DNA of 64,000 nucleotides from Mesorhizobium jarvisii (GCF_003601985.1 NZ_QZXA01000010.1:278972-342971); one strand, 5' to 3'. Numbered from the stretch's first letter, positions 15,752 through 23,856 are shown. Notes: generated by a model from the sequence alone, not told the origin. Numbers and translations: made by a program.

Positions 15752-15780
15752 AAGACGGCGGGGTATTTCCCCGCCGTCTT
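15752..15780 (-). terminator. Stem-loop between binding-protein and permease genes
   Basis: A perfect 12-bp inverted repeat: AAGACGGCGGGG (15752-15763), loop TATTT, CCCCGCCGTCTT (15769-15780). On the minus strand it follows the binding-protein stop by 11 bases and ends in only three T residues. It probably acts as a partial terminator and/or as an RNA 3'-end stabiliser of the binding-protein message. Confidence 0.8.
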
Positions 15781-15791
15781 GATCCTGTCTA

Positions 15792-16577
15792 TCAGGACTC
15801 GGCGCCGAAGACGTCGAACTTGAAGTACTTGTCGTTGATTTCCTTGTATTTTCCATTGGCCCGGATGGCGTCGATGGCCTCATTGAGCTTGTTGACCAGG
15901 TCGGTCTCGCCCTTGCGCACGGCAATGCCGGCGCCCGGCCCGAAGATCTCGACCGGCTGCGGCGAGGGCTGGCCGAGAATCTTGCAGCAGGCGCCATCAG
16001 GCGAGTCCAGCCATTGCTGCAGCACGACGATATCGTCCTCGATGGCGTCGAGGCGACCATTGGCCAGATCTGCCTGCTCCTCGGGGCTGCTCGGATAACC
16101 CTTCACGGTGCTGTCGGTGTAGGTCTTCGAGGCATAGTTGAAATGGGTGGTCGTCGTGGCGACGCCGATGGTCTTGCCAGCCAGATCTTCCTTGGTCACG
16201 CCCTTCAGCGTGCTGTCTTTCGGCACGGCGAGAGCCGAGGGCGTGTTGTAGTATTTGTGGGTGAAGTCGACCTTTTCCTTGCGCTCCGGCGTGATCGACA
16301 TCGAGGCGACGATAGCGTCGAACTTGCCGGCCTGAAGTGCCGGGATGATGCCGTCCCAATCCTGGGCGACGAAGGTGCACTTGACCTTCATCTGATCGCA
16401 AAGCGCCTGGGCGATGTCGATGTCGAAGCCGACGAGCTTGCCGTCGGAGGTGAGGTTGTTGAACGGGGGATAGGCGCCTTCGGTGCCGATCCGCAGGGTC
16501 TTTTCCTGGGCCTGGGCGACGCCGAGCGTCAGCAGCGCAGCCGATGCGGCGAGCGCGATACGCAGTGCAATACGCAT
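15792..16577 (-). CDS. Periplasmic amino-acid-binding protein (HisJ/ArgT family)
   Basis: A 261-residue extracellular solute-binding protein family 3 member. Residues 1-23 form a signal peptide (AGVAQAQ-type cleavage). The mature protein shows IGTEGAYPPFNNLTSDGKLVGFDIDIAQALC, the canonical start of cationic/polar amino acid binding proteins, then ASMSITPERKEKVDFTHKYY, the ligand-arginine region. A CC pair near residue 200 (GACCKI) is typical of the lysine/arginine/ornithine subgroup. The likely ligand is a basic or polar amino acid. It is first in the importer operon and upstream of the stem-loop; no ATPase is encoded here. Confidence 0.93.
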   Translation of the reverse strand: MRIALRIALAASAALLTLGVAQAQEKTLRIGTEGAYPPFNNLTSDGKLVGFDIDIAQALCDQMKVKCTFVAQDWDGIIPALQAGKFDAIVASMSITPERKEKVDFTHKYYNTPSALAVPKDSTLKGVTKEDLAGKTIGVATTTTHFNYASKTYTDSTVKGYPSSPEEQADLANGRLDAIEDDIVVLQQWLDSPDGACCKILGQPSPQPVEIFGPGAGIAVRKGETDLVNKLNEAIDAIRANGKYKEINDKYFKFDVFGAES

Positions 16578-16736
16578 GATAATCCTCTCTTTAATGGTCC
16601 CGGCCGTCGTTCCGAAACGGCTCTATGGGGCGGTGCTTTTGACCGCCCGCTGAAGCGATACTCCCACTCTTTCCAAGAAAAAAGCAACTGCAAAACCACC
16701 GAAATCGGCAATGGGGTTCTGCCGTTACGTTACATC

Positions 16737-17240
16737 TTAAGCAACGAGGCCGGTGGTGCGCTCGATGAAGTCGACTATCGATTTTACGTCGTCGAGGTCG
16801 AATGCCGGCAGGCTCTTGTCCGGAACGGCGAAATCGGCGGCGATGGCGACAATATTGGGATCACCCGCTGAAAGCGGCGTCCGATCCTTCGCTTCCAGGC
16901 GCCGCGTTTCGATCTTGCGGTGCGATTCGCGCTTGTAGCCTTCGACCAGCACGATGTCGCATGGGGCGAGCCGCGAGAGGATGCTCTGCAGCGGCGGCTC
17001 ATCCTCGCCGCGCAATTCGTGCATCAGCGCCCAGCGGTTGCCGGACACGATCGCGACCTCTGTGGCGCCGGCCTGCCGGTGGCGGAAGCTGTCGGCGCCC
17101 GGCTTGTCGATGTCGAAATCATGATGGGCGTGTTTGACCGTCGAGACCTTCCAGCCGCGCCGCACAAGCTCCGCGACCAGCTTTTCGGTCAGTGTGGTCT
17201 TGCCGGAGTTTTTCCAGCCGGTGATGCCGAAGACGTTCAT
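16737..17240 (-). CDS. mobB: Molybdopterin-guanine dinucleotide biosynthesis protein B (MobB)
   Basis: A 167-residue GTP-binding adaptor protein for molybdenum cofactor maturation. The P-loop is GWKNSGKTTLTEKL (residues 8-21). It is followed by WKVSTVKHAHHDFDIDKPGADSFRHRQAGA, a hallmark MobB stretch, and VEGYKRE, the family's Walker-B-like segment. It is thought to assist MobA in adding GMP to molybdopterin. Its start overlaps the stop of mobA by four bases (mobA is upstream on this strand), so the pair is translationally coupled. Confidence 0.95.
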   Translation of the reverse strand: MNVFGITGWKNSGKTTLTEKLVAELVRRGWKVSTVKHAHHDFDIDKPGADSFRHRQAGATEVAIVSGNRWALMHELRGEDEPPLQSILSRLAPCDIVLVEGYKRESHRKIETRRLEAKDRTPLSAGDPNIVAIAADFAVPDKSLPAFDLDDVKSIVDFIERTTGLVA

Positions 17241-17863
17241 GATGTCATGCTCTGCAACAGGCGCCCGGCCTGGGCAAGGTCGTCAGGCACATTGATGTTG
17301 AAGAAAGGATCGAGCCCAGCGGATTGCACGAGCTGGAATTCCACCTCGACGTGACCACGGCGCTCGATGAAGGTCGAAACGCGCCTGTTGTCCTCATCAA
17401 CCAGAAAATGTCGCAAGGCGTCGCGACACTCCATCGGCCACAGCGCGAAGGTCGGGTGCAGCCGACCGGCCGAGGAGGCGACGGCGATTGAACCCGGATG
17501 TTCGCCGGCCGCCGCCGCAAGGCGCGCGACAAGATCAAGCGGCAGGAAAGGCGTATCGCCGGCAGCAGTGACGACGGCCTTGCAAGGCGTATTGGCAACT
17601 GCCCATTCGAGGCCGGTCAGAATTCCGGCAAGTGGCCCGGCAAAGCCTTCGACGGTGTCGGCAAGCACGGGCAGTCCGAAACGGGAAAAGCGTTCGGGAT
17701 CGCCATTGGCGCTCAGCGCCAGGGTTTCGATCTGCGGGCCAAAGCGCGACAGGATTTGGTCAAGCACGCTGCCGCCGCCAAGCGGCAACAAGCTCTTGTC
17801 GCCGCCTCCCATCCGCCTCGACTGACCACCGGCCAGGACGATCCCTGCAATATCTCGCCTCAT
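17237..17863 (-). CDS. mobA: Molybdenum cofactor guanylyltransferase MobA
   Basis: A 208-residue nucleotidyltransferase that transfers GMP from GTP to Mo-molybdopterin, making the bis-MGD cofactor used by DMSO-reductase-family enzymes. The N-terminal LAGGQSRRMGGGDKSLLPLG (residues 10-29) is the GTP-binding signature, and the AAGDTPFLP segment (about 100-108) carries the magnesium-binding aspartate. Length is normal. It lies upstream of mobB (four-base overlap) and about 40 bases downstream of the exporter gene at 17907-18827; moaA is 2 kb upstream on the same strand. Confidence 0.95.
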   Translation of the reverse strand: MRRDIAGIVLAGGQSRRMGGGDKSLLPLGGGSVLDQILSRFGPQIETLALSANGDPERFSRFGLPVLADTVEGFAGPLAGILTGLEWAVANTPCKAVVTAAGDTPFLPLDLVARLAAAAGEHPGSIAVASSAGRLHPTFALWPMECRDALRHFLVDEDNRRVSTFIERRGHVEVEFQLVQSAGLDPFFNINVPDDLAQAGRLLQSMTS

Positions 17864-17906
17864 GCATCGAGCCTGTACGCCAGCCGCCGGAAATCACAAG
17901 ACCCGG

Positions 17907-18827
17907 CTAGATTCCATCCGGCGCCATGGCCGGCCCGGTTGTTTCGGCGACGATCCTTCGCCGGCCGACAACCCGCTCGCGATAGAGCGCGTAGAGACCC
18001 GAACCGACGACGATTGTCGCGCCGACGATCATCGGCATGTCCGGTATGTCGCCGAAGACGATCAAGCCAAGCAGAATGGACCAGAGCAGCGCGGTGTAGC
18101 GGAACGGCGCGATGAAGGAGATCTCGCCTGAGCGCATCGCCATGATGATGAATTGATAACCGATAAGCACCAGCACCGCGGCCAGCGCCAGCAACGCCGT
18201 GGTCTTGCCGGTCATCGGCGTCCAGCCACCCATCGGCGACAACAGCATCGCCCCGACGACGGTCATTGCCAGCGCCGTCGCGGTCGAGACCAGCATGGTC
18301 GGTATGGTTTGGGGAATGCGCTTGGTGGCGAGGTCGCGCACGGTGCAGCAGGCGACGCTGGCCAGCGCCCAAAGGGAATAGATGCTGAAGCCATCAAAGC
18401 CGGGCCGCACGATGACCAGTACGCCGGCAAAACCGGCTGCGATCGCCAGCCAGCGTCGCCAGCCGACCACTTCGCCGAAAAACAGTGCGGCACCCATCGT
18501 CACCGCCAGCGGCAGCGCCTGAAGAACGGCCGAGACACTGCCGATCGGCAAATGGGCAAGCGCGACCAGGAATGCCACGGTGGCGCCAGCTTCGCCCAGC
18601 ACGCGGATTGCCACCAGCGGCTGCAGCATCAGGCGCGGCTGCAAAAGCGCGCCGCGTTGCCAGGCCAGCAGGCCGACGAAGAGCGAGGCAAAGGCTCCTC
18701 TGATCAGCATGACCTGCGCCATGTTCATCGATTGCGAAGAGTATTTGGTGATGGCGTCGTTGAGCGTGAAGCCAACCATCGCCACCATCATGAACAACGC
18801 GCCGCGAAGATTGGGGGAAAGAAGCAA
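17907..18827 (-). CDS. EamA/DMT-family membrane transporter
   Basis: A 306-residue integral membrane protein with about ten hydrophobic helices in two repeated EamA halves (LRGALFMMVAMVGFTLND at the start, SLWALASVACCTVRDLATK in the second half). Members export metabolites or amino acids; the substrate is not predictable. The start is uncertain: a TTG at 18827 gives the usual N-terminus (LLLSPNLRGA), a TTG at 18851 is also possible, and the longer in-frame extension to 19067 overlaps the downstream end of another gene and is unlikely. Positively charged residues close the C-terminal helix. Confidence 0.82.
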   Translation of the reverse strand: MLLSPNLRGALFMMVAMVGFTLNDAITKYSSQSMNMAQVMLIRGAFASLFVGLLAWQRGALLQPRLMLQPLVAIRVLGEAGATVAFLVALAHLPIGSVSAVLQALPLAVTMGAALFFGEVVGWRRWLAIAAGFAGVLVIVRPGFDGFSIYSLWALASVACCTVRDLATKRIPQTIPTMLVSTATALAMTVVGAMLLSPMGGWTPMTGKTTALLALAAVLVLIGYQFIIMAMRSGEISFIAPFRYTALLWSILLGLIVFGDIPDMPMIVGATIVVGSGLYALYRERVVGRRRIVAETTGPAMAPDGI

Positions 18828-19009
18828 GACATCTACCGGTTGCTTGGGCAAGCAAGCCTGTATCAGCCCGCCACGAAACAGCAATGGCAAAGGGCTGGGC
18901 CAGGACCGGGGCATTCGCCGGTGCCGGCATGAAATCACGTCCTCAATTCGGCGCCAATCTGGTCGGGAGGCGGCTTCGCCTCCCGGAAGCTGTGCAGGCG
19001 TGGTTATGT

Positions 19010-19369
19010 CTATTTCTTCGGCGTCAGCACTTCGGTGCCGTTGCCTTCCTTGCCGGCGATGGTCCAAAGGCCATGCAGCGAGCCGTCATCCTCGACCTTG
19101 TAGACGACGAGGCCGATGTCCTTGCCCATGACATAGCCAGCGGAGAATGCATCGTCGTTGCGCATGCAGATGCCGTCGGAGGAAGAGCCGCCAGTCTCCC
19201 AGTGGATCGCGCAGGTCGTCCCGCTGGTCAGGGTAATGGTGGCTTCGCCATCATATTTCGATCCGTCGAAATTGGTGCCGGCGACGGTGTAGGTTCCACC
19301 GATCGACTGAGCTGCCGCGGGCACGGCCGCAAGGCCGAGCAATGCAAGAGAAAGAATGAGTTTGCGCAT
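19010..19369 (-). CDS. Small exported protein, unknown function
   Basis: A 119-residue product with a clean signal peptide (residues 1-20, ending AAAQS). The mature part of about 98 residues is predicted to be beta-rich: SIGGTYTVAGTNFDGSKYDG, a segment with two cysteines (CAIHWETGG and GICMRNDD) likely to form a disulfide, and GLWTIAGKEGNGTEVL near the end. Such small proteins of rhizobia, usually annotated hypothetical, look like beta-barrel or lipocalin-like periplasmic proteins. The ATG at 19369 is followed directly by the basic MRK start. No regulator or partner is adjacent. Confidence 0.72.
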   Translation of the reverse strand: MRKLILSLALLGLAAVPAAAQSIGGTYTVAGTNFDGSKYDGEATITLTSGTTCAIHWETGGSSSDGICMRNDDAFSAGYVMGKDIGLVVYKVEDDGSLHGLWTIAGKEGNGTEVLTPKK

Positions 19370-19489
19370 GATTTTTGCCCCCTATCAGCGAAGAGCCGCT
19401 TTCAGGGGAAGGCTAGGCCGGAACGACGTGGCGGTAAATCCGGCGGCGGTTCGCGAACAAGACTTTTTCTGGGGTGTGTTCGGAAATAC

Positions 19490-19984
19490 TCACTGCCCCT
19501 CGAGACTGCCGGCAATGGCGCCGACCAGCGGGTCGTATTTCGACTTCAGGGCTGGCGGGTAATCGATCCAGACCGTGCGGATAACGCCATCCCTGCCGAA
19601 CAGGCGCCGCTCATAAAAGATCTTTCCATCCTTCGTGCCCGACAGCACCGCCCAGTTCTTGCCGGTCTTGCCGTAGGTAACGGTATAGCCAGGTTCCTTG
19701 CTTACCTTTTCATTGGCGACAAAGCCTTTCGGCGTGTCGTCATCGACGTTGAGGATGCCGGAGCAGGTCAAGCTGGCGCCATCCGCGCTCAGCCAAACCT
19801 GTCCGTCGCCATTTTCCGGCTCGGGCTGACGATCGGTGAATATCTCATCGGGAAAGGTGCAGACGGTGCCGAAGCGCGCGTTCACATAGGTGAAGGGCTT
19901 GGCGCTTGCAGTTGTTGTAACTGGCGTCGCCAAGGACAGAACTGTGGTCAGCGACGACAAGCCGATACGATAAAGACGCAGCAC
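19490..19984 (-). CDS. Exported protein, unknown function
   Basis: A 164-residue protein with a signal peptide (about 1-28, ending TASA). The mature part starts KPFTYVNARFGTVCTFPDEIF and has one other cysteine in SLTCSGIL, so one disulfide is possible. It then shows alternating hydrophobic strands including NWAVLSGTKDGKIFYERRLF and the C-terminal YPPALKSKYDPLVGAIAGSL. This pattern resembles small periplasmic proteins common in Mesorhizobium and Bradyrhizobium with no assigned role. It lies between moaA (upstream) and another small exported protein. Confidence 0.7.
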   Translation of the reverse strand: MLRLYRIGLSSLTTVLSLATPVTTTASAKPFTYVNARFGTVCTFPDEIFTDRQPEPENGDGQVWLSADGASLTCSGILNVDDDTPKGFVANEKVSKEPGYTVTYGKTGKNWAVLSGTKDGKIFYERRLFGRDGVIRTVWIDYPPALKSKYDPLVGAIAGSLEGQ

Positions 19985-20040
19985 GATGCCCCCTTGGCCT
20001 TGGTGACCAAAGATACTCTTGCACCAAATCGGAGAAAAAA

Positions 20041-21036
20041 TCAGCCGCCGGTGACGCTCATGTGCCGGGACACCGAGGGACGGCTGGTGCGGCGGTCGAT
20101 GATGAAATCATGGCCCTTCGGCTTGCGGCCGATGGCCTCGTCGATGGCGTCGGCGACAAGTTCGTTGCCTTCGGATGCACGCAACGGCGCGCGCAGATCG
20201 GCTGCGTCTTCCTGGCCAAGGCACATATAGAGCGTGCCGGTGCAGGTCAGCCTGACGCGGTTGCAGCTTTCGCAGAAATTATGCGTCATCGGTGTGATGA
20301 AACCGAGCTTTCCGCCGGTCTCGGCGACGTGGACATAGCGGGCAGGGCCACCCGTCTTGAAGGGAATGTCGGTCAGCGTGAACTGGCGCTCCAGCGAGGC
20401 GCGCAGCAGCGACAGCGGCAGATATTGGTCGGTGCGATCGGCATCGATCTCGCCCATCGGCATGGTTTCGATGACAGTGAGATCCATGCCGCGGCCATGC
20501 GCCCAGCGCATCATGTCGGGCAGTTCAGCGTCGTTGAAATCCTTCAGCGCCACCGCGTTGAGCTTGACCTTCAGCCCGGCCGCCTGAGCGGCATCGATGC
20601 CTTGCATGACCTTGTCGAGATGGCCCCAGCGGGTGATCTGGTGGAACTTGTCGGCATCGAGCGTGTCGAGCGAGACGTTGATACGCTTGACGCCGCACTC
20701 GGCGAGCTCGGCGGCGAAGCGTGACAGCTGCGAACCGTTGGTGGTCAGCGTCAGTTCTTCCAGCGCGCCGCTATCGAGGTGGCGCGACAGCTGGCGCACC
20801 AGATGCATGATGTTCTTGCGCACCAGCGGCTCGCCGCCGGTAAGGCGCAACCTCTTCACGCCCTTTTCGATGAAGACGGTGCAGAGCCGGTCCAGCTCTT
20901 CCAGCGACAGCAGGTCCTTCTTCGGCAGGAAGGCCATGTCTTCGGCCATGCAATAGGTGCAGCGAAAATCGCAGCGGTCGGTGACCGACACCCTGAGATA
21001 ACTGATCGTGCGACCGAAGGGGTCGATCATGTTCAT
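20041..21036 (-). CDS. moaA: GTP 3',8-cyclase MoaA
   Basis: A 331-residue radical-SAM enzyme that starts molybdopterin synthesis by converting GTP to 3',8-cyclo-7,8-dihydro-GTP (with MoaC giving cPMP). The N-terminal radical-SAM cluster motif is CDFRCTYC (C22, C26, C29), preceded by YLRVSVTDR. The second, substrate-binding cluster near the C-terminus is CESCNRVRLTCTGTLYMC. Length fits the family, although the product ends in a serine/threonine-rich tail (RPSVSRHMSVTGG) rather than the more common GG ending alone. Together with mobA/mobB it shows that the organism makes molybdenum cofactor; moaB, moaC, moaD and moaE are not in the window. Confidence 0.96.
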   Translation of the reverse strand: MNMIDPFGRTISYLRVSVTDRCDFRCTYCMAEDMAFLPKKDLLSLEELDRLCTVFIEKGVKRLRLTGGEPLVRKNIMHLVRQLSRHLDSGALEELTLTTNGSQLSRFAAELAECGVKRINVSLDTLDADKFHQITRWGHLDKVMQGIDAAQAAGLKVKLNAVALKDFNDAELPDMMRWAHGRGMDLTVIETMPMGEIDADRTDQYLPLSLLRASLERQFTLTDIPFKTGGPARYVHVAETGGKLGFITPMTHNFCESCNRVRLTCTGTLYMCLGQEDAADLRAPLRASEGNELVADAIDEAIGRKPKGHDFIIDRRTSRPSVSRHMSVTGG

Positions 21037-21217
21037 GTTCGAGCGTTTCCGTGGCCGTTGGCGGCGCCGTTATATACAGCTATGTGATACGATCCAGCCC
21101 GGCATTCAAGATACCGCTTCTCGATCTTTGGTAACATCCCGGAGCCGACACGGTATGTCGGTTGTTCTATCAGGACTTTTCCCCTTTCGCGAAGCGGCGT
21201 AGGGAAGGGCAATCGAC

Positions 21218-21586
21218 ATGGGATCAAACAGCATGACCGCGCCAAAAGAACTCAGGGTCTCCAAGGACCGCAAGCTGCTGTCGGTCACCTTTCCCAGTCA
21301 TCAGCCATTCGAACTGCCTGCGGAGCTTTTGCGCGTCGCCTCGCCATCGGCCGAGGTGCAGGGCCATTCGCCCGACCAGCGGGTGACGGTTCCCGGCAAA
21401 CGCAACGTGGCCATCCTCAAGATCGAGCCGGTCGGCAACTATGCGGTGCGCATCACCTTCGACGATTTCCACGACACCGGCATCTTCACCTGGAATTACC
21501 TGCATACGCTCGGCCACGAGAGGGATGAGCGCTGGAACGCCTATCTGGCGGAGCTTGCGGAAAAAGGCTTGAGCCGCGATCGCTAG
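21218..21586 (+). CDS. DUF971 domain-containing protein
   Basis: A 122-residue protein matching DUF971 (the N-terminal domain found alone or fused to gamma-butyrobetaine hydroxylase). Features are LRVSKDRKLLSVTF near the start, FELPAELLRVASPSAEVQGH, then the strand KRNVAILKIEPVGNYAVRITFDDFHDTGIFTWNYLHTLG with the conserved G-I-(F/Y)-(T/S)-W motif. The family is linked to Fe-S protein maturation (scaffold-like) and metal chemistry in literature but its role is unsettled. Start: ATG 21218 has AAGGGC nine bases upstream; a second ATG at 21233 is possible. It is divergent from moaA with a 181-base spacer. Confidence 0.85.
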   Translation: MGSNSMTAPKELRVSKDRKLLSVTFPSHQPFELPAELLRVASPSAEVQGHSPDQRVTVPGKRNVAILKIEPVGNYAVRITFDDFHDTGIFTWNYLHTLGHERDERWNAYLAELAEKGLSRDR

Positions 21587-21654
21587 ATCCCTTCGCTGTC
21601 GTCAAAACGTCATCGATGTGGAGTAGCGCCGGCAAAGGTTCGGAGACGAAGAAG

Positions 21655-22266
21655 ATGTCGCTTGTCACCACGGTCGAACAGCTCGAGGCGCTTTACGGCG
21701 TTCCAGGCGCAGCCTCGCTGGTCAAGGAACTCGACCATGTCATTCCCGAATACGCCGCCTTCATCGAAGCTTCGCCCTTTGTCGCGCTTGCCACCAGCGG
21801 CCCGGAGGGACTGGACTGTTCGCCGCGCGGCGATCTCGCCGGCTTCGTGCGTATCGTTGATCCCAAGACAGTGATGATGCCGGACCGGCGCGGCAACAAT
21901 CGCGCCGATTCGCTGCGCAACATCATCCGGGATCCGCGTGTCGGGCTGCTCTTCCTGGTGCCGGGCTCGGGCACGACGCTGCGCATCAACGGCCGCGCGC
22001 ACATCACCACGGACGCCGAACTTTGCGCATCCTTCAAGGTCGACGGCAAGGCGGCGCGCTCGGTGACCGTCATCGACGTCGATTCGGTCTATTTCCAGTG
22101 CGCCCGCGCCATTGTGCGGTCGGAGCTTTGGAACCCGGCAAAACATGTCGATCCGAAATCGCTGCCGACGCCCGGAACAATCCTGGAAATCACCAGCCGC
22201 AAGAACATCGACGGCGAGGCCTACGACAAGGAATGGCCGGAGCGGGCGAAGAAAACCATGTGGTAG
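21655..22266 (+). CDS. Pyridoxamine 5'-phosphate oxidase-fold (PPOX) family protein
   Basis: A 203-residue protein of the split-beta-barrel flavin-binding superfamily, close to the MSMEG_1061-type subgroup. Conserved elements are FVALATSGPEGLDCSPRGDL, the MMPDRRGNNRADSLRNIIRDP stretch with the phosphate-binding RRGNNR, GLLFLVPGSGTTLRINGRA, and a C-terminal LWNPAKHV segment. It probably binds FMN or F420 and performs an unknown reduction. The start at 21655 (MSLVTTVEQLEAL) has GGAGACGAAG as ribosome-binding site; the upstream in-frame ATG at 21616 is less likely. It ends three bases before a long palindromic repeat and converges on the marR gene. Confidence 0.86.
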   Translation: MSLVTTVEQLEALYGVPGAASLVKELDHVIPEYAAFIEASPFVALATSGPEGLDCSPRGDLAGFVRIVDPKTVMMPDRRGNNRADSLRNIIRDPRVGLLFLVPGSGTTLRINGRAHITTDAELCASFKVDGKAARSVTVIDVDSVYFQCARAIVRSELWNPAKHVDPKSLPTPGTILEITSRKNIDGEAYDKEWPERAKKTMW

Positions 22267-22268
22267 CC

Positions 22269-22408
22269 GGTGTACCGATATTCAGGTGAGGCTGGCCTGC
22301 AAATGGCGGCCTCCTGCGCTTCCGGTGCTCACGTACGTTAAGTACGCTCCGCTCCGGTTCTCGGAAGCCACCATTTTCGGCGCATCCTGACCTGAATATC
22401 GGCACACC
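22269..22408. repeat. 140-bp imperfect palindromic intergenic repeat
   Basis: The outer arms GGTGTACCGATATTCAGGT (22269-22287) and ACCTGAATATCGGCACACC (22390-22408) pair with one mismatch. Moving inward, AAATGGCGGCCTCC pairs with the complement of GGAAGCCACCATTT, and the centre GTACGTTAAGTAC is itself palindromic. It fills the gap between two convergent genes. It resembles the long palindromic repeats scattered in proteobacterial genomes and probably works as a bidirectional terminator or RNA stabiliser. Confidence 0.75.
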
Positions 22409-22435
22409 TTGGTGCTAGGTCTCCTCACCTTGGTG

Positions 22436-22888
22436 TCAGGCCTCCTTCAGCACCTCATAGATCTTGCGCATCTGTTCGCCGATCATGTCACACTGCTCCG
22501 GCGTCGACTGGCTCATCGCTTTCTCGATCAGTGCCATATGCACTTTCAGCGCCTGCATCAGCAGCGCCTCGCCAGCCTCGGTCAAGGCGAGCCGCAGGAT
22601 GCGCTTGTCCTTCTCGTCGCCTTCGCGGCGTAGCAGGCCGCGCGTCTCCAGCTGCGGCAAAAGCATGGTGATGTTGGAGCGGCCGACGAGCAGTTTGCGG
22701 GCAAGGTCGTGCTGCGACATGCCGGGATGGCGGTAGAGGTTCATCAGCACGTCGAGCTGCGCCGGCTTCAGGTCGAGCGGCGCGAGTTTCACCGCCAGCG
22801 TGCGCTCCAGCACATGGCAGGCGCGCGCCACCGCGACCCAGTTGCGAAAACGCGGGTTGTCCCAGGGTAGCTCTTGTTTATTGTTCAT
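22436..22888 (-). CDS. MarR family transcriptional regulator
   Basis: A 150-residue winged helix-turn-helix repressor. The DNA-recognition helix region is GMSQHDLARKLLVGRSNITMLLPQLETRGLL (about residues 55-85), the wing is REGDEKDKRILRLALT, and flanking helices (about 15-40 and 95-148) form the dimer interface. MarR proteins release DNA on binding small aromatic or lipid-like ligands. It is divergently transcribed from an alpha/beta hydrolase gene, and tandem inverted repeats cover its own start codon, which strongly suggests it represses itself and the hydrolase. Confidence 0.93.
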   Translation of the reverse strand: MNNKQELPWDNPRFRNWVAVARACHVLERTLAVKLAPLDLKPAQLDVLMNLYRHPGMSQHDLARKLLVGRSNITMLLPQLETRGLLRREGDEKDKRILRLALTEAGEALLMQALKVHMALIEKAMSQSTPEQCDMIGEQMRKIYEVLKEA

Positions 22889-22916
22889 CTTTGAACTATT
22901 ATGTTCATGCTTGAAC
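22883..22916. promoter_or_regulatory. Tandem MarR-type operators
   Basis: Two copies of GTTCA-N4-TGAAC lie exactly 20 bases apart: GTTCATCTTTGAAC (22883-22896) and GTTCATGCTTGAAC (22903-22916). Centre-to-centre spacing of two helical turns would place two repressor dimers on the same DNA face. The first copy covers the marR start codon (22886-22888) and the second lies 20 bases before the hydrolase start. Confidence 0.82.
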
Positions 22917-22935
22917 GTATGGATGGATTCTCACT

Positions 22936-23844
22936 ATGGCATCAATCGGGCTGAAGGTCATCCGGAGCGTATTTGGTGCGGCCGAACATATTGCGCCACG
23001 CATCAGCGGGCGCGCGGCTTTCGAATTGTTCTGCCGCACACCGAGCGCAAAGGCGCTGACCGATGGCGAGCGCCGCGCCATCGGCCGTGCCGCCGAGTTC
23101 ATGACCGAGGCGCGCCATCATCGGCTGAAGACGGCAACCGGCTGCGTCATGGTGCACGAGTTCCGGCCGGAGCCGGGCAGGGCCGCACTTGGCACCGTGC
23201 TTGTCGTTCACGGCTGGCGTTCGCGCACCGAATATATGCGCGCCTTGATCGAGGGGTATCGCGCGGCCGGCTACAGGGTCGTTTCCCTGGACCTGCCGGG
23301 GCACGGTCATTCGCAGGGCCGGCACCTGAACATGGCCAACGCGGTCGACGCGGTGCGCGTCGCCGGCGAATGGTTCGGCCCGTTTGTCGCGGCGGTGGGG
23401 CATTCGTTCGGTGGGGCTGTCGCCGCCAATGCCATTGCCGGTTCCATCAAGAACATTCCGCCGCTGGCGGCCGGACGTCTCGTGCTGATCGCAGCACCGA
23501 GCTCCTTGCCGGCGATCTTCGCCGATTTCAGCCGCATGCTCAATGTCGGGCCGCGCTCACAGGTTGCGATGGCGGACCGTGTCCAGCACCTGTCCGGCCG
23601 GCCGCTGCATGAATTCACCGGCGACCGCCAGCTTGCCCAGGCGCCTGTGCCGACGCTGGTCATGCACGCGCCGGACGATCGCGAGGTGCCGGCCGAGCAT
23701 GCGAAACGCTACGCCGGTGCCGGCGGCCATGTGCGGCTGCACTGGGCCGACGGTCTCGGCCACCGCCGCATCCTTGCGGACAAGGGCGTGGTGGCACGCG
23801 CTGTTGCCTTCGTCGCGGACCGCGAGCCGTCCTTGCTACATTGA
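22936..23844 (+). CDS. Alpha/beta hydrolase
   Basis: A 302-residue serine hydrolase. An N-terminal helical extension of about 60 residues precedes the fold. The oxyanion region is VVHGWRSRTEYM (90-101), a second loop is LDLPGHGHSQGR (119-130), the nucleophile elbow is GHSFGG (S157), the catalytic aspartate is in HAPDDREVP, and the histidine in GLGHRRIL. Substrate (ester, lactone or lipid) unknown; length and the DLPGHGHS motif fit lysophospholipase/esterase-like members. It is divergent from marR and the operators lie between, so expression probably responds to an effector of that repressor. Confidence 0.88.
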   Translation: MASIGLKVIRSVFGAAEHIAPRISGRAAFELFCRTPSAKALTDGERRAIGRAAEFMTEARHHRLKTATGCVMVHEFRPEPGRAALGTVLVVHGWRSRTEYMRALIEGYRAAGYRVVSLDLPGHGHSQGRHLNMANAVDAVRVAGEWFGPFVAAVGHSFGGAVAANAIAGSIKNIPPLAAGRLVLIAAPSSLPAIFADFSRMLNVGPRSQVAMADRVQHLSGRPLHEFTGDRQLAQAPVPTLVMHAPDDREVPAEHAKRYAGAGGHVRLHWADGLGHRRILADKGVVARAVAFVADREPSLLH

Positions 23845-23856
23845 GCCGCGGTCAGG

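Noticed and set aside
21037..21217. Possible molybdenum cofactor (moco) riboswitch upstream of moaA
   Set aside because: No convincing match to the conserved core was seen by eye.
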